DNA of 64,000 nucleotides, taken from NCBI GenBank assembly GCA_946406115.1, contig OX291542.1:24687321-24751320 (forward strand), in the 5' to 3' direction. Positions 22,558 through 34,520 of the stretch are shown piece by piece (within the stretch, counting starts at the first letter, position 1; every line of letters starts with the position of its first letter). The notes under the pieces are model-generated. The model had not been told where the DNA came from, did no database searches, and worked only from the letters and a program-made list of their open reading frames with translations. This stretch comes from Apoda limacodes (Eukaryota; Arthropoda; Insecta; Lepidoptera; Limacodidae). Position numbers and translations under genes: made by a program.

Positions 22558-22806
22558 GTGTTTTACTTTCTGGATTATCATTTATATACGTTTTTTAAAT
22601 GACAACTTTTAATTTTAAATGGCAACTTTCGAACCTTCAAATGGCAATTTTGCTGAGCAAATTCTGGCAACACTGATTCATTTGTTCGTTCCTTTATTTA
22701 TTTTCTTCCAAATCTTTTGTGTTTTTCGCCATACATTAATTACTGTTATCCAATGTCCACATGACTTTTTCAATTTAAATTGTTCTTAATTGCTTAATTA
22801 GACAAA

Positions 22807-25800
22807 ATGATGAGCGATGATGATCGGGATATTGATATAGAAAGTGATGTTAGTAACAATGTGACTTCATTTCATTGACAAGTTTTTGCGTGCCTGTGTT
22901 TACATGTTAATTTATTTATTTTTAGGCAGAAAATGACTCCGATTCTCGTTCACACGTTAGAAATAGCCTTGGTGGAGGTGGATACTATTCGCAGGTATTG
23001 AGTATATTGAACTTTTTACATAAATCCTGGGTAGACAAAAATTAGACACATAAAAGAATACCAGTGCTCCCGTACACAAGCAATCACAGGTATTCTGTTA
23101 CAAAAATTGCGTAGAAGTCAATGGGCTATGGCAGTATTATTTTTTTTAAATTATCGTCAACCTGATCAGGGGGATTTTCGGAATTTAACCAGTGTTGGTG
23201 TTCCTACAGTAACTCGTTAACACTGCGTAACACTGTAAATTAACACTGCGGGTGACAACACAAAGTCGTTTGGAAACGAGTTTCGCGACACTGGTGTTAA
23301 CACCATTGACACCAACCTTAAGCAGGGTTTATACTTTTCTGACATCAAAAAAAGTGAAAGTGATGTTTTCTTGTATGGAATGTTCAGTTTAGTGTAGCTA
23401 AACCATGGTGTTGTAAAAAGATTTGAATGCAGCCCAGGGTGATTATGGGAGGTGCGAGGTAAAAATCCTTGTACTTCAACCCTAGAAACCCCTTAACCTT
23501 TCATTTGGTATAAGGTGTTATCGGTTCAACGAGCAATGTGGCCTGCCCATTGCTACTTCAGCTTGCTAACTGTTTAAGCTATGTTGGTAAGATTGTTTCT
23601 TTGGCGAGTTTTGAATTTCCCACCAAGAAACACCAAGCATAGCTCTTTCCATAGCTTGCTGGGCGACTCTGAGCTTATTTTAGAGGCCAACAGTAAGAGA
23701 CTACATTTTGTACCATAAGTCATCAAGGTGTTATGATGATTTTTATATATTTGCATTTTTAACTATATGATTACCATATTTTTATCTGTATTGACAACAA
23801 CACCTACAAAAGTTAAGTCATAGTAACTGATAAATAACAATTTGCCAGAAATAAATTGAGTTAGGTTTTATTGATGTAAGTGACATGTGAAGAATCAGAC
23901 AAGTGGCTTGAAATATAACAGGCTATGTAATGTATATCAGATAGCCTGCCATAAAGACAAAAGTAGAATGTCTAATTAATTTGTCGCTCATAAGAACACA
24001 CTAGTATTTTATAGAAATTGAATAGGACAAATTATTTCTACGATATTCAAAAATATGACTGAAGAAGCAGCACAAACCCTTGGTTAGCCCTTAATCAGGT
24101 TAGGGTTGAACAAGATTACTTTATCACTATTTGCTCAATAACTTTTAATACAAAAATTATTGTAAAAGTTTACTATAACAATACTTAACCTAGTTGAATA
24201 ATGAGTAAATATTATTGGTAACTGTGGCAAACTGACTAAAAGATGTAACAGGCATTAATAAAACTTTATTATTTGGGTCATTCCATGTCCCAGGTGTTAC
24301 CATTCATATCTTTTGAACCATAAATATTTTACTTTGTTACTATGGGAACCATTAAGTTTTAATAGTGTGGTGTGGTGTGGTGTGTGGTGCTATATAATAT
24401 TATCCATACTAATATTAAAAATGCGTAAGTAACTCTCTGCCGATAAATATAAGGCAAATATAGTCAATATTTGACTGCCTGTTTTCAAGAATTCATTAAA
24501 ATCTTATTATTTTCTTACTACTTCCTAACTTTCCTTAATTTTGACCAAACACTGGTTATTCAAACATATCTATCTTTATTACTTTATTTATTGTATGTAT
24601 GTTTATCTATTTATATATTATATAACCATTTATTTTATGTATTTGTTTAAGTATTTATATGTATTTTATCTGTGTAGTAAGTACATAGGTATATATGTAT
24701 ATTGTAATATTCTTTAGTCTTCCTTATAATTTTACATATGATCCTTTATATATCACCTACCTCTTCCTGTCAATATTACTCTATCCAAAGGTTGCCTGAT
24801 AGAGTTGGCTTTTTTGCGATAAGGCTGCCTTATTGTGCTATTTCTTTTATTGTTATTTTTTGTGTATTTTTAACTGTGCAATAAAGAATACTGTATTGTA
24901 ACTGTCTGTCTGTTAACTCTTCACACTTAAACCGCTGAACCAATTTAGATGAAATTTGGTATGGAGATAGTTTTAGTCCCGAGAACATTAACATAGAATA
25001 GTTTTTATCCCAAAAAATTCAATAGATCCTGCGGAAATAACTATAATCAAGCTTAAACTAACTATAGCTTGTTATTAGTATTATTAAGGAGTTGACCTAA
25101 GAATCCCATGCCCTGACCATATCTAGGGTTGGTGGAGCCGCTGGCAAAATTCAAAAATTATCAGCTATCCTTAATTACCAGCTCTCCCATTAATATTTAT
25201 AATTGTGAAAATTTGTTGTTTGTCACTCAATCACACTTCAACTTCAACCACTGGATGAATTGAAATAAAACTTGGCACACATATAACTATAACGTTTGTT
25301 ATTCAAACAATAACACCTGCCACAATAGGTCATCAACCGCCAAAATTTTGCACATACATAGAGATACAGGACAAAGGCTACTTTTTATCCAGAAAAATTC
25401 AAAAGTTTCTGCGAGTATAACGTTATATAACCAAATTTTACTAACAAACTATAGCTGCAGCTATAGTTTGCTTCTTTAGTTTAATCAAGGAGTTGCCGTA
25501 AGAATCCCACGCCGATAACCAAATTTAGGGTGGGCAGAGCTGCTAACAAAGCTTCTTTTTCCTACGTACTTATATGTATCAAGTGTTTAATGATAAACAT
25601 ATGAGTGAGGGACTATATCCATAAACAATACAGTTTTATAGTATTGTACAATAATAAGTATGTAACTGGAAAGGGTGTTACCATCAAATCATTTTTTTTT
25701 CTCTAAAGAAACTTCACTTTAATTAAAGTAAATGCTTTAATAGTTAATGATTAAAATAAAACTATAATAATTTTTTGATGAAATTTGCTTTGAACTTTTG

Positions 25801-28800
25801 ATAACTGTGATTTCAAATTGTTACTTAATACTCAAATTTAATGTACATTCATACATAAATTAATCCCTGTATTCCACAGGGGTAGGAAAAGACCTCCACT
25901 GGCTATGATTCTGTTACAACTTCTTTGCTTTATCCACTCAAATCAACTCAAAGCACGCTTGTCAATTCAGATTGTTCTTAAAATCATCTTTTTTGAAAAT
26001 GGACTATTTACACAGTTTCTAAGGTTATAGATTTTTTTCTTTATTTTTATGATTTTCCCTTTTTGTCTTTTCTGGTAATCATCCTATCAGCTTATTTTGG
26101 TCCACAGCTGAACATAAAAGCCCATGGTACACCACTTCTTGCGATCCTTCTCCTTCCGCAGCCAGCTACTCTTTTATTTTTATCTAGCTTTAGGGATTGA
26201 TAGCAGCTTATAGGAGTTTTCTCGTTGCCTAGAAAATGGTTTGATATTAGAAACAAAGGTCTGCCATGTGAAATTATGATGTATAACTAAGGCTAATTAA
26301 ATCAACTGCAAAATTTAGTAAATTATCTTATTAAGTTACAAGATGAGGTCAAGGAATTTTTTATTCTGTAAATAAAAAAAAGCTGCTTTAATGCCATACA
26401 TTCAAGTCAGTATCCTACTGTACAGTATATCTGAACATGATCATTTCATATAAACTGTGTTACACCTAATATCTTTAACTATAGACATTTTGCTACTAAA
26501 AATGTGTAATGTCATAAAGTGTTATTTACCATACTCGTAAAAGGCATGTTCATCCATTAAAAAGCCCCAAATTATTAATAAACAAGGTTTTCATCGAATT
26601 AATTAAATGTATAAAATCAACATATTCCTTGGTTTATTATAATTATAATAATATTGTGGACATATCACATAGCGCCATCTAGTCCCAAACTAAGCAAAGC
26701 TTGTATTATGAAAATCAGACAATGGATACAAATACTTTTATACTTTTTTTTTGTAAATACATACATATCATACATAAATACACCCAGACACAAGACAAAC
26801 ACAAATGATTATCACGCAAATGTTTGTCCAGTGCAGGAATCGAACCTACACCCTCTTCACAGCAGACGCCAAACTACCAACTAGGCTGCAAGTGACTATT
26901 TATGATTAAATACATATATTTTTTGCGACAGTGATAAATAGTAATATATGATAAAAACGCATTTTAAGCTACAAAATGACTATAATGTTGGATATATAAT
27001 ATTTAGTACAGCATATTATATGGGAAAAATCTGATTTAGATTCATCTTATATAACATGTTTTATGATTTCTCTGTTATATGACATTTTTCATGGTTTGTC
27101 TCTTGAAACATTACAGGCAGAGAAAAGAGCACATCACAATGCTTTGGAAAGGAAACGAAGAGATCACATAAAAGATAGCTTTACATCTTTAAGAGATTCT
27201 GTACCAGGCCTACAAGGAGAGAAAGTGGTATGAATTTAGAAAATAAGAAAAAAAATCACATTTTCATAAACTGGACACTGCTTTATTTGTTAATAAGTAC
27301 TGCAATCCAAAAATTAAGTATTTCCTCTACTTAAAATCTGGTAGTATGAGATTTATTGCGATATTTTATTAAAAATTATGTGAAAAGATTTTTTTAAACC
27401 ATTTATGGGGAATAGGATGTGGGATGGGAAAAATTCTAACTGCATCAAAAAAAGGGAAAATCTAAATGACGGTTCATATAAGATATATGTATAAATAAAT
27501 ATTTTTGGACATTACACACAGCACTGTCTGGTCCCAAACTAAGCAAAGCTTGTACTATGGATACTAGACAACAGATACAAACACATATATATATACTATT
27601 TTTTTGGAAATACATATTATACATAGAAAACACTCAGTCACAAGACGTACACAAATAATAAATGTTTGTCGTGTGTGCGAATCGAACCCATGCCCCTAGA
27701 TTCAGCAGTCGGGTTATAACACTCTGAGCCGCGGAGCCGACTGTTCTATGAAATTTCATGAGAGTCAAAAAAAACTTACAAAACTAGTGAAGAAAATATA
27801 CTCTAACAAGTGGTAATAAGTGATATTTTAGGATAAATTGTTCTTACCACATGTTTAGACACTCACACTTGATAGACATTTTGCCATTTCGTCTATTTAA
27901 TGTAGGTTGTTTACTTTAAATTTTAACAGTACATTTGTAATTTTTTTTTGGATCAGTAATTATGTCAAGTAGAATTATCAATCATAAGCTAAACTTTAAT
28001 ATTAACTAACGTTTTTCAGGCCAGCCGCGCACAGATTTTAAAAAAAGCAGCAGAATATATTCAGTTTATGCGGCGGAAAAACAATTCACATCAGCAAGAC
28101 ATTGAGGATTTAAAAAGACAAAACAGTTTGCTTGAGACTCAAAGTAAGTTACTTTCTTTTTTACAAGGTTTTATTTAGTTTCAACTGACCCAATGTCTAA
28201 AATCAAACCTTGCAAGTTAAATTTGACCCACTTCCAGTGTTTGATTGAGTTGAAATTTTGTCTATATAATGATGTCATAGAGCTGGTCTGATGATGGAGC
28301 TGGAAGGTGGCCATAGGACTTCTGTAACGAAAGAACGCTACTCCATCTTGTTTGATTTGTCTTGACAACTACTTTGGTCTTAGACAATAACCAGGGTCTG
28401 ATGAAAGCTTGTTTGTTAAAAAATATTTTTTATGTATTCTTTTTGCTTTTTAGGTCATCTTAAAAGATATATTCTGTTAGTTTAGCGAAAGTAATTTTAT
28501 TTTTTTGTAATATTGCACATTACACATAGTACCATCTGGTATCAAACTAAGGAAAGTTTTGTACTATGGGCACCAGACAATGGATACAAATACAGTAGCG
28601 AGCCATTTATTGGAATCTGAGTTGTACGGATTCATGGTTTCCGTAGTCCAATCAGTGCAATTACGGATATATCACGTTGTTATGACTCTCTTTAGCAATT
28701 TAGCTGTTTTTGTCTCTTTTTAATAGTACTTAGCTCTCTACTTCTCTGATGAAATGTCCAAGTTCAGAGTTTAAGGTTTCTACCGCAATTCGCAAAATGA

Positions 28801-29932
28801 TTAGGAAATAGCTGTATAGGTTTTTCAATGATTATATTACTTCAACATAAGTTACTAAGTTTGATTGTAACAACTGTTTGCTTTCTCAAAAAAATGAAAA
28901 AATGAATGCAGAATTTTGCAGAAGTGAACTGTAAAAGGAGCAGTAATCCACTTCTCCAGACATAAACTAGTAAAAGTAAAAATTACTATTCGGATAGCGA
29001 GACTTGTCTCAACGACCTCCCCTAGTAGGTCTTCACCCCTTCACACGACACGGGTTCGTCGGCGAACGCACGGATACACAAGGTATCAGAGTGCCGTGGC
29101 GATTCTTGCCCCCACTCATTCGCAATCGCAACCGCGTAACGGGGATCTCCCCTCCTGGTGCTGACTCACTTTCGGGTTCGAGGCTCACGCTGGTCGAAGG
29201 GACGACCCTAAGAGCGACAACCCAAGCCGAGGCCCAAAAATAGGTATTTACGTATAGCGTGGATACCCCCTTTATTGAAGAACCTCAACTACAAAATCAA
29301 AATATAAGTTTGTTTACATATTTTTGTATACATTATGTTTGTTTGTATACATTCAATTCGTAACTCATACCCCTCGGTTCAGCAGGCAGTCACTAACAAC
29401 AATCACAAAGTTACAATGCAAGCACGGGTTCGATCCCTGCACAGGAAAAACATTTGATATGATTAATGTTTGTATTTGTCTTTAGTTTGATTGTTTTCTA
29501 TGTATATTATTACAATAAAAATAGTGTAGAAAAGAATTTAAAGACCAATAACTCGCAAAGTTTACATAAAAACTTAAAACTTCGTCAAAGCGATGAACAG
29601 ATGGTATAATTATAAAGCTATGACATAATGGGCGAACAGGCAGACGTGATGAAACTATAAGGGTTTCTGTATTGTTAATTAAAAAAAAACCCTAAAAAAT
29701 TTAAGCTATATTCTAGTTGAAAGGCTCGAAATTGGTTCACAAATGTCTTCTGATAAAGTTTTATCTCATTCCAGTTAGAGCGTTAGAAAGAGCAAGAGCG
29801 ACGGGTAATTACATGGATGCTCACGAGCTTGGTCTTGGAGCAGATGGAAGTTCACATGACACAGACAGTTCAGATGGAGAAGGTACAACGCGGCGTGTAA
29901 AAAAACTTAAAATAAATGGTGTTAATGTTTAG
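22807..29932 (+). CDS. Max: Max, Myc-associated bHLH-leucine zipper factor
   Basis: Five exons: 22807-22848, 22926-22994, 27117-27224, 28020-28143, 29775-29932 (TAG), all with GT/AG borders and agreeing phases (0,0,0,1), for about 166 residues. Known Max proteins are about 160. Exon 1 gives [13 protein letters not shown] after an extra in-frame ATG (22807 or 22810 start). Exon 3 holds the basic region and helix 1 ([20 protein letters not shown]). Exon 4 holds helix 2 and the zipper start ([35 protein letters not shown]). Exon 5 holds [12 protein letters not shown], an acidic Asp/Ser patch and a basic RRVKKLKI end, a likely nuclear signal. In animals Max dimerises with Myc, Mad/Mnt or itself on CACGTG boxes. 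Exon 3 has an alternative donor 3 bases on (27227), adding one Val. Introns carry SINEs and a GC-rich repeat. Confidence 0.96.
24780..24903 (+). repeat. LINE-like 3' tail in Max intron 2
   Basis: GGTTGCCTGATAGAGTTGGC, GCGATAAGGCTGCCTTATTG and a final TGTGCAATAAAGAATACTG followed by a TGTATTGTA ending form a tail often seen at the 3' ends of lepidopteran retroposons. No coding part is attached. Confidence 0.55.
24904..25560 (+). repeat. Two adjacent dispersed-repeat copies in Max intron 2
   Basis: One copy has ACCGCTGAACCAATTTAGATG, GAAATTTGGTATGGAGATAG and an ATCCCAAAAAATTCAATAG block. The second (about 25200-25560) has ACCACTGGATGAATTGAAAT, TTATCCAGAAAAATTCAAAAG and ACGCCGATAACCAAATTTAGG, and matches inverted sequence at 54165-54475. 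They may be Helitron-like non-autonomous elements; this was not proven. The rest of intron 2 (22995-24779 and 25561-26080) shows no gene. Confidence 0.5.
26085..26170 (-). pseudogene. RTE-type LINE C-terminal tail in Max intron 2
   Basis: The minus strand reads [20 protein letters not shown] and then LWTKIS-stop, followed by a GATAGGATGAT tail. It is a diverged version of the W.A..DR..W..MGEAYVQQWT ending seen at 19700-19800. Confidence 0.6.
26646..26895 (-). repeat. tRNA-derived SINE, copy 2 (Max intron 2)
   Basis: Minus-strand head CAGCCTAGTTGGTAGTTTGG and B-box GGTTCGATTCC, then the shared body and a GTCCACAATATTATT tail. The plus-strand 76-codon ORF here is an artefact. Confidence 0.8.
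27490..27745 (-). repeat. tRNA-derived SINE, copy 3, alternative head (Max intron 3)
   Basis: Same body and tail as copy 2, but the head reads GTCGGCTCCGCGGCTCAGAG...GGGCATGGGTTCGATTCGC, a different tRNA-like start shared with the copies at 46060 and 60552. Confidence 0.75.
28496..28598 (-). repeat. SINE tail fragment (Max intron 4)
   Basis: Only the 3' body is kept: ACATAGTACCATCTGGTATC and CACCAGACAATGGATACAAA. The head is missing. Confidence 0.6.
29033..29245 (+). repeat. GC-rich dispersed repeat (partner at 22317-22557)
   Basis: Contains GTGCCGTGGCGATTCTTGCC, ATCTCCCCTCCTGGTGCTGA and TTTCGGGTTCGAGGCTCACG, the inverted copy of the repeat just upstream of Max. It lies in Max intron 4. The 79-codon frame across it shows no known domain. 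Confidence 0.65.
29395..29520 (+). repeat. Diverged SINE fragment (Max intron 4)
   Basis: Head-like GCAAGCACGGGTTCGATCCC then AAAAACATTTGA, TTTGTCTTTAGTTTGATTG and a worn tail, in the opposite orientation to most copies in the window. Confidence 0.5.
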
Positions 29933-29987
29933 TCGTGCAATTCCGTGTCCCTGACAAGGTAATGGCATATTTCAGACATAGCATAAT

Positions 29988-29993
29988 AATAAA
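29988..29993 (+). terminator. Poly(A) signal of Max
   Basis: AATAAA 56 bases after the Max stop codon. A second possible site may lie further downstream in the AT-rich 3' flank. Confidence 0.55.
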
Positions 29994-31085
29994 AACATTG
30001 TTGGTTTATACTCTTTGAATGAAATTATTATTGAAAAGATTTGGATGTTTGTTGATTTTATTTTAAAGATAACACAGAGTTGTAATGTAAAGTTTTATTT
30101 TATTATACATATGTGTTTAAATATATAATAGTACAATAAGTCGTTAGTCAAAATTCTGTTGTTTGTCACTTTAACATGAAAATTATGTTGTTATTAATTG
30201 CAATTTTCCAAGATTTTGTTGTATATATCTTTTTTATCGTTTTGGAGAATTCTTAGTGGGGCGTTTTATTGTCGAGCATTATACGCATTAAATGCGCTCT
30301 TGACTGTAAATAAATGCGCTAAGGCGTCACTTTCAGTCCGCATTCAATGCATTGGCTGTACATGCTTGGGAGGTAGAGTAGTGGTTTCAAATAGTGAATC
30401 GCCATATTGTTTGTTTACGTTTGGTGAACAGAACGATTTCAATTTTAATAACATGCTATAGCTCTCAATGCCGTCAACAAAAGGTAGTTAAAATTTTAAT
30501 GTAGGTATGTCTACAATTTTCTTTTTGATTCTTTTTGAGTCTGTTTTAAGTAATGTGTTTTTGTGTTTGGAAGTTATTGTTGGTGATATATTTATCAATC
30601 AAAGAGTATAAACTTTATTTTATGGAAATAAGAAACTGTTACGTAAAAGTAAAAAAATAAAATTTTTGCTATGTAGGAATTATTTCTTACATGTCAGGTC
30701 TTAGTTATAAGGTCAATAGTAATATTTTATGTTGATAAAAACCATGTTAACAATCTGTAAATTTCTTTATTTTAGGTTACTACAGTTAAAACGGACAGCA
30801 TGAATTTATTTTGTGATATATTAAAAAAAATAATTACAGAGGGTATTTGACAAAGTAGTTTGTCAGTTTACTTTCTTAATGATACTAATACGATAAAGCT
30901 TAAGACTTTCTTTGTTTGTTTGAACGCGCTAATCTTTAAAACTATCAGTTGGATTAAGAAAATTCTTTTTGTATTTGATAGCCAAATTCTAGAGGAAGGT
31001 TATAGGCTATATAACTTTACGCTGTAACCCTCAGGAAAGGAGCAGTTTACTATAAAGCTGGATTTTACGACTTATGGGAGATATA
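29994..31085. other. Max 3' flank, no further gene
   Basis: The 87-codon frame at 30198-30461 has no motif. A piece near 31050 (AAGCTGGATTTTACGACTTA) resembles the inner end of the MITE at 13564-13849. Confidence 0.45.
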
Positions 31086-31089
31086 TGAA

Positions 31090-31720
31090 ACCACTTTTGT
31101 TCAGATGACACAAAAAATAAATGACGACAAAGTAATTTGTTGTCTGTATGACAAAACAAATAATAGGCGTACAACAAAGTGATGTCTCTGTAGGGCACAA
31201 AAATTAATCGCCGGATAACAAAGTGATTTATTGACTGTATGACATCAAATAATAGACTTAAAACGAAGTTTTTTGTCTGTACGACAAAAAAAAAATGGAC
31301 GACAAAGTAATTTGTTGTCCGTATGACAAAATAAATAATAGCCGGACAACAAAGTTTTTTGTTGTCTGTATGACAAAACAAATAATAGGCGGAGGACAAA
31401 GTGATTTGTTGTTCTGTAGGACAATACAAATAATAGCCGGACAACAAATAATAGATAGAAAACAACGTTTTTTGTTGTCTATGACACAAAAAATAATGGT
31501 TGACAAAGTAATGTGTTGTCTGTAAAAAAAACCAATAATAGACAGACAACAAAGTGATTATTTGTGAGAATTTCTTGTCTGTATGACACAATAAATAGTA
31601 GCGTAACAAGAGTGATTTGTTGTTTCTGTCTGACACAACAAATTATAGACAGTTAACAAAGTAATTTGTTCTTTCTGTAGGACCCAACAAAAATAGACTG
31701 ACGACGAAGTGCGTTATTGT
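31090..31720. repeat. Minisatellite, about 47-bp unit, about 13-14 copies
   Basis: The unit core is ACAACAAAGTGATTTGTTGT, then CTGTATGACA-AAACAAATAATAG and a variable GCCGG or GACAG joint. Unit lengths vary between about 40 and 57 bases and copies are diverged. The core is itself a short palindrome (ACAACAAA...TTTGTTGT). The array keeps long open frames by chance periodicity on both strands (a 201-codon minus-strand frame repeating ICFVIQTT-like words); I do not treat these as genes. Confidence 0.85.
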
Positions 31721-31729
31721 CTATATATG

Positions 31730-32949
31730 TCGAGACCCTTTTTGTCATTAAATAGACTAAGCATGCTACGGATTCTGTAAGTCGTATTTTGTTCGTTGAT
31801 AGTTTTCTTACTTTTAATGTATAGTTTTTTACATTTACAGATTGTTAAGATGCAAATATTAATTAAGTAGATGTAAGTTTGTCTTCATGAACAAAATATG
31901 TGGTAAATTGTCATTGTCAATGCCTATGTTGGACCATTAAAACACTAACTACGACTTGAAATCCTCAAGAGAATACGATTCGGAGCGCCTTTCAGCGTGC
32001 TTCATACAAATGAATTTCTCACTTATTTTTGGCAGTTGCTGATCAAACACCAAGAAATTTTGAAGACATGTTCTGGTAATAAATATCTACAGTGTGCCAG
32101 TTTTCTGTAAAATTTTATAGTTCAAAAGTTGTACAGAATTCTAGTTTTTTTATACAAAATACAATTTTTAAAAAGATGTCTAGTTAATAAAACGTTTACA
32201 AGATTTTGGAAAACCATAGACATAGGTATTCGGGTTTTGATTATGACTGAGAAACTTCACAGTGATTGATCAGTAAATGTCAAAAACAAATAAGAAATTC
32301 GCGCGAGGCGCCGCGAATTGTATCCTCTTAAGGCCTGAAACGAAAGTTTCGAGTAAAAGAAAGAAGTACAATGTTTGTTCAAGTGTTTTGTTTAAGTAAC
32401 CGAAAATTACAATGAAACATTTAGCTGGTTTTATTAAAACATTGAGCTGCATAACGTCTGAATCTGGACGCTGGATCGTCCAGTCCAATTTTAGTTATCA
32501 CTTATTTAAACAAGCTGTTACGGCTAACGTCTATTTAACGTTTTACAACTGTGCGATTTTTCGAGTTTAGTGTGACTGCATCAATATACGCGAGCAGCTC
32601 CTAAGCTGCAAATCCAAAGGCTCAATAGGAAAATTAAACAGGGCTTGTGTTCGAACACAGAGGCCATTAATGCTTTAAACAATTGGATGATCTACATAAA
32701 ACAACCAAAAGATCTAAAGAAAACTATGCTACAAATTGTGTGAAACATTAAATTGGTTTGTTAAACTGCATCTAAAGTTAGATCTATTTTAAGTTCCAGT
32801 AGTAGTAATATGATAACACCGATAAAATTAATAAATTTTGAATTAAGAATTATTGTGTTAAATCATGTATCCATATAACAGTGACAATTTGTAATTCATA
32901 TAATATTTAGTAAATAATAGTTACTCAAAACATCTCAATCTTGAGCAGT
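31730..32949. other. AT-rich DNA, no gene seen
   Basis: A 72-codon minus-strand frame at 32270-32488 lacks motifs and splice support. Confidence 0.4.
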
Positions 32950-32993
32950 GTATTGCTAAAGGTTTATTATTTATTAGAAACCTTTAGCAATAC
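32950..32993. repeat. Perfect 16-bp-stem hairpin
   Basis: GTATTGCTAAAGGTTT (32950-32965) and its exact reverse complement (32978-32993) enclose a 12-base loop. Function unknown; it could be a small inverted-repeat element or chance AT-rich structure. Confidence 0.75.
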
Positions 32994-33548
32994 AATAATT
33001 TATAATAAATATTTATTTTTAAATACCTTGCAATTATTAATACATTTATACCTTCATGATACAAAAAGTTTATAAAAGTTAAATGTATTAATAGTACCCA
33101 ATGAAATTTACTATAAATATTTACAAGTAAATTTTGTTTTTCTGTTGTATGATTCTTTTCATTGCATTAAAACAAATACTTATTTAAATTAGTAAAGCAT
33201 TGCTCTACTCTGAGGAAAATGAGAAAAGTGACCTACCTGTCCGCCATTTTATAAATATGATTTTTTGGCCACCGTCTAAACTTAAATAATCAAAAAAATA
33301 GATTAAAAAAGATCCTTAAATATACTTTGGTATAATCGCTTAAAAACGACTGCCATCTTAGGTATCTGTGGTCAGCGTATCTTGGGTCAAAGACTATTTA
33401 GGTGATTTTACCAAATTAAGCTTTAGATTAATTTTTATTTATTGTTTTAGATAGGATAACTTAAGTAAGAATACAGTAAAAATTAATAATTATTTTTATG
33501 CTTTCTTTAAATTCGAGATTCCTTTTGCGTTAAGCCTCCCCGGATTTT

Positions 33549-33729
33549 AAAAATGCCCAAACCCTTTGTAGAGTTTCATTTCACTTGTATTAGCTTTGTT
33601 TTTGTTAAGTTTAGACGGTACGGACGCAAAAAATACTACATTCAGTATGGCAGAAAGGTAGGTAAACTAGGCTCTATACAAAAATGCCCAATACCCTTTG
33701 TAGAGTTTCATTTCACTTGTATTAGCTTT
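33549..33729 (+). repeat. Direct duplication of about 50 bp, 131 bp apart
   Basis: AAAAATGCCCAAACCCTTTG then TAGAGTTTCATTTCACTTGT and ATTAGCTTT occurs at 33549-33598 and again at 33680-33729 with about two changes. The 84-codon ORF spanning it is non-convincing. Confidence 0.75.
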
Positions 33730-34261
33730 TATAATGTAAAGAGGACCTTGGTCGGATTATGTTTACTTAATATATCCATATATTGTTGTTCTTGGAGACT
33801 AAAATAGTTGTAACTAAAAGTAAAAAAAATAAATATGATGTTTTTTAATTTGTGATTTTATTTTACACAAAACAAGTTAACTTTTTCGCATCCCATACAA
33901 CCTTACCCTCTTTTGTTGCCTAAGGGGTTGAATTCCAAAATTTTTGTCGTAGAAGGAAGCAAAATACCTGCTAAGTATTAAGTTTTTGGCTGTGCAAAAT
34001 ATCAGTAGCTATTTAGTAAATTCATTAATAACGGAACTCGCATCTCTTGTTTGAAGCTTGATTTATCCACAATTCTATTTTCTAACCAAAAGTCTGAATA
34101 GTTTTAAATACAAAAATAAAGAGATTTCTATACAAACTCCGCCCACCCCTTCACAGGTCACAGGGACGGGGTAGTGGGTAAATAGAATGCTGGTGATTGT
34201 AGATGTAAAGTTGGTTAAGGCGAATTTAACCAGTTAAGTTAAAATCATTACTAGTAATGAT

Positions 34262-34520
34262 TATAAGATTATAAAAGTACCTGGGGATCTGGGGAGCTTT
34301 GCTCGGTTTTTTTAACTACGCCATCTATTGTCAAATAGCTTAAGTGTTGCTTATTACTACTCGCCAATAGATGTCAGGAAGAGTCACATTTATCAGTTTA
34401 TCACTGCCTGAAAACACGGATCAAACGACGTTTTCTAAAAATGAAATGAAATCAAGCTAAATCAATTTATCGTCCCAAAACCACCTGCATATTACATATT
34501 ATATCGTTGCTCGTTTAAAG
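34262..34520 (+). repeat. Dispersed repeat (relative at 52080-52440)
   Basis: GAGCTTTGCTCGGTTTTTTT, ACGCCATCTATTGTCAAATAG, CTCGCCAATAGATGTCAGG and GACGTTTTCTAAAAATGAAA recur in the same order at 52 kb; it ends near ATTGCTCGTTTAAAG-type sequence. Non-coding, possibly a Helitron-like element. Confidence 0.65.

Noticed and set aside
26654..26884. 76-codon plus-strand ORF (and similar ones at 16866 and 42106)
   Set aside because: These are antisense readings of SINE copies; the shared ESN.HP.HS words come from the tRNA-derived head.
31031..31636. 201-codon minus-strand ORF
   Set aside because: It follows the period of the 47-bp minisatellite; repeated FVIQTT-like words come from the array, there is no start context or domain, and the opposite strand is equally open.
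31090..31720. CRISPR array
   Set aside because: Units are continuous tandem repeats with variable length and drift across the whole unit; there is no constant repeat with unique spacers, and the genome is eukaryotic.
32270..32488. 72-codon minus-strand ORF as a gene
   Set aside because: No domain, splice site or repeat support; compatible with chance.
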